A stretch of DNA of 22,982 nucleotides from an uncultured Lactobacillus sp. (lineage in GTDB: Bacteria > Bacillota > Bacilli > Lactobacillales > Lactobacillaceae), in the NCBI GenBank assembly GCA_937916845.1, contig CALFSK010000056.1:1-22982 (forward strand). Direction: 5' to 3'. A program made the position numbers and the translations under genes. The notes beneath the pieces are model-generated. The model was given only the letters and a program-made list of their open reading frames with translations, ran no database searches and was not told the origin of the DNA. Below, one piece after another: positions 6,913 through 14,415 of this stretch (the first letter of the stretch is position 1; each line of letters starts with the position of its first letter).

Positions 6913-8220
6913 ATGCATTTATCTAAATTAATCACCACGACTAGTATTATCTTATTAGGGGTCGCCGGGACCGCCTTGCCGGCACAAGCAGCAACCACAT
7001 ACCACCGCACTAAAACGGTCAAGGTCAGTCATAAGCCTTACTACGCTACGAGCAAAAAGGGCCATACGTACCGCTTTGTCGGGTCTACCAAACATTTCAA
7101 CTTCAAGGCCAACCACGCGTTAAAAAACTACACGCACACCACTTGGACCCGCACGGCTAAAACATCCGTGACGAAGCATGGTCAAAAAGTGACCTATTAC
7201 CGCGTTACCAACGCCAAAAACAAGGCAACCGGCTGGGTCGCTGCCAGTTACCTCAAGGCTGGTAAAAACTATCAGGCAACCACGACCAAGTCAGTCAAAA
7301 CCGCTCCCTATTACCGGGCCAAATCCGTTAAATTCACTAAGTTAAGTGGATCTAATAAAGTTATCAAACGTCAAGCTGGTAGTGCCTTAAAAGCCAACTT
7401 GACTTATAACCGGACCAAACAACGGAATCTCTACATTCACGGCAAAAAAGTGCACTACGACTATGTCACTAGTGCCAACAAAAAGGCTAAGGGCTGGGTC
7501 AAATCCAGCGCACTAAAAGCGGGTAAACATGACCAAATGTCGACGCCTAAAAAAATGACCGCTCAAACCTTTATTCGGGCTAAAGCTGGCAAAATTTACG
7601 CGTTGACGGGGTCTAATAAGGCTCTTAAAATGAGCCACGCCAAGGCGTTATCCGCAAGTGACACCTATACGGCAACCCAGTCTCGCCACGTTTACTTGAA
7701 GGGTAAGACGTATACCTATTACCACGTCACCAATACAGCTGGTACCGTTAATGGCTGGGTAAACCGTGCTTGCCTCAAAGCCGGTCAACATCAATCCTCG
7801 ACAACGCCATCCGTTTTTGACGGCCGCCACGAAGACGTTTTATACATCGGTGATAACACCACCATTTATAAAGACGCTAACTTGACGCAGGCTAGCACGA
7901 CGCTCAAAACTGAAAGTTCAGTAACGGCTTACCCAGACGGCATTCGTGAACTTTCCAATCACGTCTACGCCATCCCCGTTAAGGTCAACGGCCAGGACGG
8001 CTACATGAAGGGGCAATTCCAAGAACTCCCAGATAACCGCCTGCTCCCCGCCGGTTTCTACTACAGTCTGTCTGACACCAGTTTCTATGGTGACGTCAAA
8101 CCTACTGATAGCGTCGTAAAAATCAGTGCCCCATTTCTAACGGGTACCACTTGGCAATATTACTACGCCGGTGGACACACGATTTACCGTTACAATGGTC
8201 AAGCTTGGACAACTGAATAG
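6913..8220 (+). CDS. Secreted basic protein with three SH3-like (GW-type) repeats
   Basis: The product has 435 residues, with a signal peptide at 1-26 (cut near PAQA-A). Three related modules follow, at about 28-118, 124-205 and 212-292. Each ends in a Tyr-rich 'YYxVTN' or similar, then GWV (107, 194, 281) and LKAGK/Q (114, 201, 288). These modules are Lys/His/Tyr-rich and strongly basic, which suits electrostatic binding to teichoic acids. Residues 300-435 are different in composition, acidic and Tyr-rich. There is no enzymatic domain, LPxTG signal or C-terminal membrane span, so attachment would be non-covalent. The ATG follows AAAAAAGGAG by 9 nt. It is monocistronic. It resembles the wall-binding repeat parts of lactobacillus surface proteins; the function is unknown. 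Confidence 0.85.
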   Translation: MHLSKLITTTSIILLGVAGTALPAQAATTYHRTKTVKVSHKPYYATSKKGHTYRFVGSTKHFNFKANHALKNYTHTTWTRTAKTSVTKHGQKVTYYRVTNAKNKATGWVAASYLKAGKNYQATTTKSVKTAPYYRAKSVKFTKLSGSNKVIKRQAGSALKANLTYNRTKQRNLYIHGKKVHYDYVTSANKKAKGWVKSSALKAGKHDQMSTPKKMTAQTFIRAKAGKIYALTGSNKALKMSHAKALSASDTYTATQSRHVYLKGKTYTYYHVTNTAGTVNGWVNRACLKAGQHQSSTTPSVFDGRHEDVLYIGDNTTIYKDANLTQASTTLKTESSVTAYPDGIRELSNHVYAIPVKVNGQDGYMKGQFQELPDNRLLPAGFYYSLSDTSFYGDVKPTDSVVKISAPFLTGTTWQYYYAGGHTIYRYNGQAWTTE

Positions 8221-8240
8221 TTCTCCAAAATAATAGTAAC

Positions 8241-8286
8241 CAAAATCAGTAGGAAGATTGTGACGACAATTTTCCTACTGATTTTG
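8241..8286. terminator. Bidirectional terminator between converging genes
   Basis: Long hairpin with arms CAAAATCAGTAGGAA and its exact complement, extended inside by ATTGT/ACAAT. The arms end in ATTTTG on both strands. It serves the gene at 6913 (plus) and the ABC operon ending at 8306 (minus). Confidence 0.82.
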
Positions 8287-8305
8287 TGTCCGATAATTCT
8301 ACTAT

Positions 8306-9073
8306 TTACTCATTGAATAGCCCCATTAAGTCACTGGCTTGTAACTGTGCCTTGGCTGCCCCGCGAACGTCCAATTTAATTTGGCCGTCTTGGACCATCA
8401 CCAACCGGTTGCCATAAGTCAATGCGTCGCTTAACTTATGGGTAATCATCATCGTGGTCAAGTGTTGCTTCGTCACAATGGCTTCCGTCAGCGCCATGAC
8501 TTCCTTGCTCGTCTGCGGGTCTAAGGCAGCGGTGTGTTCATCCAACAATAACAATTGCGGCTGACTCAAAGTTGCCATCAGTAACGACAACGCTTGTCGT
8601 TGTCCCCCGGATAGGTACTTCACCTGCGTTGTCAGCCGGTGCTCCAGCCCCATATTTAGGCTGGCCAATAATGTGGCGTACCGCTGGGCCTGGTCTGCAC
8701 GACGGTAGCGCCGTAAACTCAAGCTGCCCGTATGTTTTTCCGCTAACGTCAAATTTTGGGCGACACTCAATTCACCGGCCGTTCCCATTTTAGGATCTTG
8801 AAAGACCCGTGACACCCACCGCGAACGGTAGGCGACCGACCGTTTAGTGACGCGATGTCCGGCAACCATTAATTCACCGGCATCCGGCGTCAAAGTTCCG
8901 GCAATCGTGTTTAAAAGCGTTGATTTTCCCGCACCATTATTGCCGATGACGGATACGAAGTCACCGGGTTCAATCGTCAAGTTCACGTTCTTCAAAACGT
9001 GCCGTTCGTTGCTGGTTCCCGGGAAGAAGACTTTCTGTAGTTGTTGTACGTTCAGGATGGCGGTTTGTGACAT
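8306..9073 (-). CDS. ABC transporter ATP-binding protein (TrpZ-type)
   Basis: The product has 255 residues. Walker A GNNGAGKS is at 44-51, the signature is 'YLSGGQRQALSLLM', Walker B is 'LLLLDEHTAALDP', followed by 'MMITHKL' (H-loop). The His after DE in place of the usual Ala/Pro is common in this subfamily. The ATG at 9073 follows GGAG by 9 nt; a TTG 5 codons upstream overlaps that ribosome site and is not used here. It is the last gene of the lipoprotein-permease-ATPase operon, and its start lies inside the 3' end of the permease gene (104 bp overlap), implying translational coupling. It energises uptake of the ligand bound by the lipoprotein. Confidence 0.9.
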   Translation of the reverse strand: MSQTAILNVQQLQKVFFPGTSNERHVLKNVNLTIEPGDFVSVIGNNGAGKSTLLNTIAGTLTPDAGELMVAGHRVTKRSVAYRSRWVSRVFQDPKMGTAGELSVAQNLTLAEKHTGSLSLRRYRRADQAQRYATLLASLNMGLEHRLTTQVKYLSGGQRQALSLLMATLSQPQLLLLDEHTAALDPQTSKEVMALTEAIVTKQHLTTMMITHKLSDALTYGNRLVMVQDGQIKLDVRGAAKAQLQASDLMGLFNE

Positions 9074-9971
9074 TTTGATTGGCTCCAATCTGTTTGAGGT
9101 AACGGTTTAATTGACGTTTGGTTTGGTATTTAGTCTGTAACATCGGTAGGCAAATCACAATGACGAGGATAACAGCTGACAAAATTTTGAGGTCGTTGAC
9201 CGGGAAGCCCATCCCCATGGCGAGGGTCAGCAAGTAGCGATAAATAATCGCCCCGACGACCATCCCTGTCAACCGTACCCATATTTTACGACCGTGGAGG
9301 AAAATCTCCCCAACTAACACGGAAGCGAGTCCAATGACGATGGTCCCAATCCCCATGCCAATGTCCGCGTAACCATTACTCTGTGCAATGAGGCCACCGG
9401 ACAACGCAATCAGGCCGTTTGATAGCATGTAACCAATGATGACCATTCGATCCGTGTATATTCCGTTGGCCGCGCTCATTGCGGCGTTGTTCCCCGTGGC
9501 CATTAGTGACAACCCTAAGCGCGTTTGGAACAACCAAACGAGGGCCAAAACAACAAGCGTGGTGATGACGCCCCCAACTAAGATAGTCTGGACATCCAGT
9601 GACCAACCGGCGGGTAAGTAATTTGTCAGGACTTTTTGCTCTAGTAGCGGCACGTTTGCCCGGCCCATAATATGCATGTTGATGGAATACAACCCGGTCA
9701 TGGTCAAAATTCCCGCCAATAGTGACGGCATCTTCAGCTTGGTATCCAGCATTCCGGTGACCCACCCCGCAGCACAGCCGCCAAGGAAACCAAAAAAGCT
9801 AGCCGTTAAAGCAGACTGCCCGTTGAGCATGGCGCTAATCGTGATGGCTGCGCCGAGTGGAAAGCTGCCTTCAGTCGTCAGATCCGGAATATCTAAAATC
9901 CGGAAGGTCAAGAATACCCCGATAACGAGTGGCGCCCAGAGTAGCCCCTGTCCAATACTTGTGATTAACAT
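8970..9971 (-). CDS. ABC transporter permease (TrpY-type, branched-chain-permease fold)
   Basis: The product has 333 residues with about eight to nine membrane spans. The marks of this permease group are 'GVFLTFRILDIPDLTTEGSF' near the N-terminus and 'LSNGLIALSGGLIAQSNGYADIGMGIGTIVIGLASVLVGE' split over two central spans. Relatives are usually near 290-300 residues. The extra 35 or so residues here are a hydrophilic tail that overlaps the ATPase gene out of frame. The ATG at 9971 starts 15 nt after the lipoprotein stop codon, with a GAAAGGGG ribosome site inside the junction. It forms the membrane channel of the uptake system. Confidence 0.88.
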   Translation of the reverse strand: MLITSIGQGLLWAPLVIGVFLTFRILDIPDLTTEGSFPLGAAITISAMLNGQSALTASFFGFLGGCAAGWVTGMLDTKLKMPSLLAGILTMTGLYSINMHIMGRANVPLLEQKVLTNYLPAGWSLDVQTILVGGVITTLVVLALVWLFQTRLGLSLMATGNNAAMSAANGIYTDRMVIIGYMLSNGLIALSGGLIAQSNGYADIGMGIGTIVIGLASVLVGEIFLHGRKIWVRLTGMVVGAIIYRYLLTLAMGMGFPVNDLKILSAVILVIVICLPMLQTKYQTKRQLNRYLKQIGANQNVTNRHPERTTTTESLLPGNQQRTARFEERELDD

Positions 9972-9986
9972 GTTCGTTGCCCCTTT

Positions 9987-10958
9987 CTAAGGTTGTTTAA
10001 TGTGGTCAGCCGTTAGTCCAATCGCTTTTGCGTTGGCCTTATTAACGTATAGATGTAACTTATCCGCCGTCTGGACTGCCATGGTTGCCGGCTTCTTTTT
10101 CTTAATTAACACGTCGTAAGCCATCTTCCCGGTCTGTTCGCCTAATTCGTAGAAGTTCAAACCGTAAGTGGCCGTTCCGCCGTCCTGTGCCATTTCAATT
10201 GATCCGGTCACAACGGGTAACTTGGCCGCCTTCGTTTTTTGACCGATTGTCTTCATTGCACTGGCCATTAAATTATCCGTTGGTAAGTACAATCCAGAAA
10301 TTTTGCCTTCTAGACCGGCCAACACGCTGGCGATATCGTTGGTGCTAGTTGCGCTGACCACTTTAAGTTTGATCTGATGCTGTTGCGCGTATTGCTTGGC
10401 AAGTTTTACTTGTAAGACGGAATTTTCTTCCGACGAATTATACATAATTCCAATCGGCTTATTGCCCTTAGTCATGCTCTTGAGTAATTTTAACTGCTTG
10501 CCCACCGGCATTAAATCGCTGGTCCCGCTGACGTTGGTTTGCGGTTGCTGATTACTTTTAACTAACCCCGCGGCCTTCAAATCCGTTACCGCCGTGACTA
10601 ATGTCGGTGTTGTGGCGGTTTTCTTCGCCAAGGCTTGGGCAGCCGGTGTCGCAATTCCGACCAACAAATCATTTTTTTGTTGAACCAATTGCTGGCTCAT
10701 CGTGTTCAAATTGGCCTGATCCCCCTGAGCGTTCAAGTAATGGTATTTGACCTTGATTTGACTATCGTGCGCCTTCAGTTCTTGATTTAGCCCGGCTTTA
10801 AACCCTTTACGAGCCTGGTCCAGCGAACCGTGCTGAACAACCTGTAAGATACCTACTGAAACGGTCTTCTCATCATTACCACTACCGTTTCCGCTACAAG
10901 CGGTTAAAATCAAAGCCATCCCAATCATTAAACTTCCTAAAATTGTCTTTTTCATCAT
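9987..10958 (-). CDS. ABC transporter substrate-binding lipoprotein (TrpX-type, ABC_sub_bind family)
   Basis: The product has 323 residues. Residues 1-21 form a lipoprotein signal with lipobox L-T-A-C (Cys21 is lipidated). The mature part is a two-lobed binding protein of the PF04392 type, with 'VGILQVVQHGSLDQARKGF' at its start, 'ATPAAQALAKKT' and 'GLNFYELGEQTGKMAYDVL' near the end. Streptococcal relatives (TrpX) lie in operons controlled by tryptophan T-boxes. Here the leader instead carries a Phe-codon-rich peptide frame, so phenylalanine or a related aromatic compound is the best guess for the ligand. ATG 10958 (or 10955) follows GAGGAG; the upstream ATG at 10994 has no ribosome site. It is the first gene of the operon. 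Confidence 0.9.
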   Translation of the reverse strand: MMKKTILGSLMIGMALILTACSGNGSGNDEKTVSVGILQVVQHGSLDQARKGFKAGLNQELKAHDSQIKVKYHYLNAQGDQANLNTMSQQLVQQKNDLLVGIATPAAQALAKKTATTPTLVTAVTDLKAAGLVKSNQQPQTNVSGTSDLMPVGKQLKLLKSMTKGNKPIGIMYNSSEENSVLQVKLAKQYAQQHQIKLKVVSATSTNDIASVLAGLEGKISGLYLPTDNLMASAMKTIGQKTKAAKLPVVTGSIEMAQDGGTATYGLNFYELGEQTGKMAYDVLIKKKKPATMAVQTADKLHLYVNKANAKAIGLTADHIKQP

Positions 10959-11020
10959 CAATCTCTCCTCAAAGTTGGTTATCGATAGCTTCATTCAACG
11001 TCTTGATTGAAGCTTTCAGA

Positions 11021-11068
11021 AAATAAAAAACACCAGTTAGATTCAGGATAGAATCTAACTGGTGTTTT
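11021..11068 (-). terminator. Leader terminator (attenuator) upstream of the ABC uptake operon
   Basis: A perfect 14-bp stem (11031-11044 with 11051-11064) with a 6-nt loop is followed on the minus strand by TTTTTTATTT. It lies 63 nt before the lipoprotein start codon and after the leader peptide frame, so it must be bypassed for the operon to be expressed. Confidence 0.88.
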
Positions 11069-11201
11069 ATCGGGCCCGATATTTTTCCAGATAGATTGTA
11101 CCCGTATCTATCTGGTGTTTAAGTCATGTGAAATAACTTTAGCTCCCGATAGATACAAACGCGTCGTGCGTGCGCTTGTATCCATCGTATGAATACAAAC
11201 G

Positions 11202-11264
11202 CTATCTAAAGAAAAAGCTAAAGGCAAATTGGTTATTTAAATGAAGTTTACTAATTAAAGACAT
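11202..11264 (-). CDS. Putative Phe-rich leader peptide, 20 aa
   Basis: The frame reads MSLISKLHLNNQFAFSFFFR and then TAG. The ATG (11264-11262) follows an AGAGGAAG ribosome site by about 7 nt; an in-frame ATG six codons upstream lacks one. Five of the last eight residues are Phe (13, 15, 17, 18, 19), the density seen in pheL-type leader peptides of other bacteria. The stop codon abuts the first of several alternative hairpins, and the Phe codons themselves lie in one arm of a long-range helix. A ribosome stalled there for lack of charged tRNA-Phe would change which hairpin forms. Translation and function are inferred; no homologue is known to me. Confidence 0.6.
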   Translation of the reverse strand: MSLISKLHLNNQFAFSFFFR

Positions 11265-11299
11265 CGGCGGTCTTCCTCTCATTTCAATTTACAATTAAT

Positions 11300-11328
11300 A
11301 GTTAATCATTAAAGAATTCTCATGTCAA
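11300..11328 (-). promoter_or_regulatory. Candidate promoter of the ABC uptake operon leader
   Basis: A perfect -35 TTGACA lies at 11328-11323. At 17-18 nt spacing the -10 is poor (TTAACT or TAACTA, around 11305-11299). A transcript from here would start about 30 nt before the leader peptide and have a leader of roughly 330 nt. Confidence 0.5.
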
Positions 11329-11374
11329 CTAATATTTTCACAGAACTTTATTATTTTTCAAGCTAAATGGTGCC

Positions 11375-12871
11375 CTAAGGCGTCGGTACGTCGCTTAATG
11401 TCCAGTTGACTGCCCCAGAATATTTAATACTTGAATCGGCGAAAACCCCCGGTTCAACATCCAAAAAGATACCGGCTTTGCTAGTATCCTTAGGGTCAGT
11501 CGTCCAATTTGAAGTAACGTCGGTCGTGTCCGACGTCCCACGATCACCCGAATCGATCAGGGTACTCTTCGTCAAATCACTCGTCTGACCATTCGCATCC
11601 CGATAAGTCAGGTAACCAGGCATCTTATGACTACCACTAGTTAAATCGGTGGCCGAGGCGTACAGGTACCACTTGGAACCGGTCGTCCGCGTGTCGTTGA
11701 TATTAACGTTCCAAGCAGAAGATGGGCCGTATAACGCAGTGGCTGTCGGAACACCGTGGCTCCCAAAGTCAATGTCGCTAGAAATCGTGCCGAACTTAAC
11801 CGTTCCCGGTTTTACCAGAGTAATGGTCTTCGTTGCCGATTTGTTCGTCCCATCAGTCGCATAGAAATCAATCGGCATACTGTCGTTAGCGGCGACTTTT
11901 TTCAACGCCGCAGCTAAGTCGGTCGTGTCCGTTTTAACGTCAGCACTACTGCCAGACGAACTCTTCCCGGTAATATTCGCCTCAGACTTCACCCAGTCGG
12001 CAAAGTCACTATCAGACATGGCTTCTAACTTGGTCACATCATCGCTCGATAAGTTAAGGGTCGTCTTGTCCGCAGCAATCGTAAGTGGATTGGTGACGTC
12101 TTTAGTAACCGTCCCGCGATCACCAAAATCATTGTATTCCGTCACCGTAATAGTTTTCTTGTCTTTTAACGCATCCGCACTCATAGGCAATGACCACGTC
12201 TTGTCACTACCAACCGTGGTTGTATCACCAGTGACATCATTACTAATCGTATCGCCAACATTAGCCCCAGTACCTTTAATGGTCGTTGTTGCAAGTGTAA
12301 TCGGTGTCGTTGTAATATCCGGATACAAAGTATTAACGTCAATCTTACTGCTGAAATACTTGTTAAAATAACCTGCATGATAATTTGTTGAGAAACAATA
12401 CGAAATATATATTGGTGCCTGATCTCTTAACTTGGTTAAATCTACATTGAAAGTTTGATTAATACTAATATTTATCGTATCACTCGGAGTCACACTAACT
12501 GTTTTACTTGGCGTTGTAATAGAATTACCATCCTTATCTAGTAAATCTGCATAGTATGCTGTGATACGATCACCATCTTTATCAATCAGTTGACCGTTTG
12601 CTACAACACTAATTTGGGTTGTCTTAGTAGTAATCCGTTGACCTGAACCATATGCTGCTAAATTGTTAGCCTTCACTGTTACTTGCGGATATTGAGATAA
12701 CGAACTACGCCAAGGATCTAAAACAGTGCTTGGATGTCGACCACCTGTCGTTGTTATCCCTGATGTCACGCTTGATAACGTTGCCGCATGAACAGCTTGA
12801 CCAGACGACAACACGGTGCCAGCCGCCATCAGAAGGACGGCCAGTACCCGCCAAATTTTCTTCATTTTCAT
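11375..12871 (-). CDS. cscC: Large WxL-domain surface protein (CscC)
   Basis: The product has 498 residues. A signal peptide ends near residue 30 (AVHAA). Residues about 30-185 are a divergent N-terminal region, 190-265 a bacterial Ig-like module ('IKGTGANVGDTI' to 'YNDFGDRGTVTKDV'), and about 355-498 the WxL wall-binding domain with 'SAWNVNINDTR', 'GSKWYLYAS' and the terminal 'GAVNWTLSDVPTP'. WxL domains attach non-covalently to peptidoglycan. Its ATG overlaps the cscD stop as ATGA, so translation is coupled. No clear terminator follows. The N-terminal part is much more AT-rich than the rest, suggesting recombination of the exposed region. The cluster is thought to build a multi-protein surface complex linked to plant polysaccharide use. 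Confidence 0.9.
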   Translation of the reverse strand: MKMKKIWRVLAVLLMAAGTVLSSGQAVHAATLSSVTSGITTTGGRHPSTVLDPWRSSLSQYPQVTVKANNLAAYGSGQRITTKTTQISVVANGQLIDKDGDRITAYYADLLDKDGNSITTPSKTVSVTPSDTINISINQTFNVDLTKLRDQAPIYISYCFSTNYHAGYFNKYFSSKIDVNTLYPDITTTPITLATTTIKGTGANVGDTISNDVTGDTTTVGSDKTWSLPMSADALKDKKTITVTEYNDFGDRGTVTKDVTNPLTIAADKTTLNLSSDDVTKLEAMSDSDFADWVKSEANITGKSSSGSSADVKTDTTDLAAALKKVAANDSMPIDFYATDGTNKSATKTITLVKPGTVKFGTISSDIDFGSHGVPTATALYGPSSAWNVNINDTRTTGSKWYLYASATDLTSGSHKMPGYLTYRDANGQTSDLTKSTLIDSGDRGTSDTTDVTSNWTTDPKDTSKAGIFLDVEPGVFADSSIKYSGAVNWTLSDVPTP

Positions 12872-13248
12872 CGTGTCGTCCCCCGCTCCGTCATCCGCAT
12901 ATCACGCCAGACTAAATAGCCCAGAACAACACTGAGTAGTAATAAGCCACCAAGAATCCGCACATACCACGCATAAGCTTCCGCTGTTTGTGGTAAACGT
13001 CCTGATTGAAGTGTCTTTTGCAACGTTCCGGTCATGTAGCCAGCTTTCGGTGTGGCTGTTTGTCGAATTGTCTGACCAGTTGGAATATGGTGATTGGCCT
13101 GAATCGTCGCTGGATCAACTACCGTGCTTGTGCTTGGTGTGAAACTGACCCCCGTCTGCGTCTCAGATTGCGCCAACGCCGCTACCGGCATCACCCAAAC
13201 AATCACTAGCATTAAGGCTCCTACAAGTCCTAATTTGATTGTTTTCAA
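12868..13248 (-). CDS. cscD: Small LPQTxE-anchored surface protein (CscD)
   Basis: The product has 126 residues. A signal peptide ends near residue 26 (AALA). A short exposed part follows, then sorting motif LPQTAE at 85-90, a membrane span (about 94-113) and a basic tail ending RGTTR. LPQTxE is the L. plantarum-type form of the sortase A signal, so the product should be covalently linked to the wall. The start is TTG 13248, 8 nt after AAGGGG; a GTG three codons upstream touches the ribosome site and is less likely. It starts 22 nt after cscA and overlaps cscC by 4 nt. In csc clusters this small protein is thought to anchor the complex. Confidence 0.88.
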   Translation of the reverse strand: MKTIKLGLVGALMLVIVWVMPVAALAQSETQTGVSFTPSTSTVVDPATIQANHHIPTGQTIRQTATPKAGYMTGTLQKTLQSGRLPQTAEAYAWYVRILGGLLLLSVVLGYLVWRDMRMTERGTTR

Positions 13249-13270
13249 CTTGATCACCCCTTAATTGAGT

Positions 13271-14326
13271 TTATGCGTTCTTCTTTTGTCGCCGTTTTTT
13301 GACAAAGAAAATCAACCAAAGGACTAGTAAAACAATCACTAACATACCAAGTGCACCCAATCCAATGAGCCACCAAATACTAATCCCGTTGTTATCCACG
13401 GACGCTTTATTATACTTTTTTGCTGCCGCAGCCGTAATGGTAAAGTCCTTATCAAAAGTCCATTCATGGTCACTATTTTTAACCGTCATGTGCAGATGAT
13501 ACTTACCCGCTTGTAATTTCGCATCGCCCAACAAGATTGGGTAATCATACCGAGTGTTGGGGGCCATCTGAACACTTTTACGCGTCGCTTTTTTGACAAC
13601 CTGATCATTACTTTTACTTGTAATCGTTGTCTTAGTCGTTAAGTTTGGAATCATCACCGCCGTTGGGTTTCGCAATTCTGCAATAATCCCACGGTGATAG
13701 TTGATCATGCCGGCTTTAACGTTGCCCAAAAGCATGTTTGGCTTGGGCGTTTGACCCGAAGTATACTTCATCCCGATGACGTAAGAATACTGACTCTTCA
13801 TGTTCATGGCACCTTTGACAGAACCAGTTACCTTATCATCGACGCGTTTAAAGTACCAACCACCTAAAATGACCCCATTGACTTGCTGACTAGGCATCGT
13901 CACTTGGGCGCTCACCGTTTTAGACCCATTAGCGGGAACCGTCACGGTTTTAGTGCCATTGATTTTAGTCAGATCACTCATCTTATACTTCAATGATGAA
14001 TCGTAGTTAGTTTTCGGAGAAACGTATTCAATACTACCGTTCGTATTCGTATACGCCGTATTGATTCGCGTTTGGACTTTCATATCTTTATTGGTGCTAT
14101 TGTAAATAACCGTCCGTAACGTTTCCGTTTGGCCTTTTTTCATTTTCAAATCGAAAAAAGAATTCTTCTTGTTGATTTGGTTCTTAGGTATCTTAGCCGC
14201 AACACTGAACCCAACGTTACCTTGTGTCCCTTGTGAGTGCTTCGCAGCTTTCGCTGGTAAGTTAACACTTAAGCTCAAACCAACTAGTAGCCCCGTCACT
14301 ACCCACTTCTTCAGCCATTTCTGCAT
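13271..14326 (-). CDS. cscA: DUF916/DUF3324 surface protein (CscA)
   Basis: The product has 351 residues: a signal peptide (1 to about 27), a DUF916 domain ('NVGFSVAAKIPKNQ', 'FFDLKMKKGQTETLRTVIYN'), a DUF3324 domain (roughly residues 165-305, with 'ELRNPTAVMIPNL' and 'LQAGKYHLHMTVK') and a C-terminal membrane span with a basic tail (KKRRQKKNA). It faces outward, tethered to the membrane, and is the conserved core of the csc complex, where DUF916 proteins probably contact both WxL partners and peptidoglycan. ATG 14326 is chosen with GAAGGGAG 11 nt upstream; the ATG at 14389 lies inside a terminator hairpin. It is the second gene of the cluster. Confidence 0.9.
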   Translation of the reverse strand: MQKWLKKWVVTGLLVGLSLSVNLPAKAAKHSQGTQGNVGFSVAAKIPKNQINKKNSFFDLKMKKGQTETLRTVIYNSTNKDMKVQTRINTAYTNTNGSIEYVSPKTNYDSSLKYKMSDLTKINGTKTVTVPANGSKTVSAQVTMPSQQVNGVILGGWYFKRVDDKVTGSVKGAMNMKSQYSYVIGMKYTSGQTPKPNMLLGNVKAGMINYHRGIIAELRNPTAVMIPNLTTKTTITSKSNDQVVKKATRKSVQMAPNTRYDYPILLGDAKLQAGKYHLHMTVKNSDHEWTFDKDFTITAAAAKKYNKASVDNNGISIWWLIGLGALGMLVIVLLVLWLIFFVKKRRQKKNA

Positions 14327-14352
14327 ATGAGTAACGACTCCCTTCAATTTAT

Positions 14353-14393
14353 ATGTAAAGAAGATGCCCATTACCAAGGCAATGGCCATCTTC
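14353..14393 (-). terminator. Intra-operon terminator between cscB and cscA
   Basis: GAAGATGGCCATT and AATGGGCATCTTC (14381-14393 with 14360-14372) form a 13-bp stem with one G-G mismatch, followed by TTTACAT. The weak T-run fits partial termination, making more cscB message than cscA-D-C. Confidence 0.6.
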
Positions 14394-14415
14394 TCTTTAG
14401 TTATCTTGTTAATGA

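Larger units (their letters stand above)
11021..11264 (-). promoter_or_regulatory. Putative phenylalanine leader-peptide attenuator
   Basis: After the leader peptide frame come overlapping, mutually exclusive helices on the minus strand. (1) The Phe codon segment CTTTAGCT (11223-11216) is exactly complementary to AGCTAAAG (11144-11137), extendable by three G-U pairs. (2) CGTTTGTAT at the stop codon can pair with ATACAAGCG downstream, and the same ATACAAGCGC can pair with the later GCGTTTGTAT. (3) TATCTATC (about 11156-11148) can pair with GATAGATA in the next hairpin. (4) That hairpin has a perfect 10-bp stem (11087-11096 with 11106-11115). (5) Its 3' arm nearly matches the 5' arm of the terminator. 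A 14-bp palindrome (11068-11081) separates the last two. No T-box sequence (TGGNACC) was found. Confidence 0.6.

Noticed and set aside
11021..11264. T-box riboswitch
   Set aside because: Expected for a TrpX-type operon, but no TGGNACC T-box sequence or specifier-stem layout was found on the minus strand.
11925..12371. 148-codon plus-strand frame
   Set aside because: Antisense shadow of cscC without a ribosome site.
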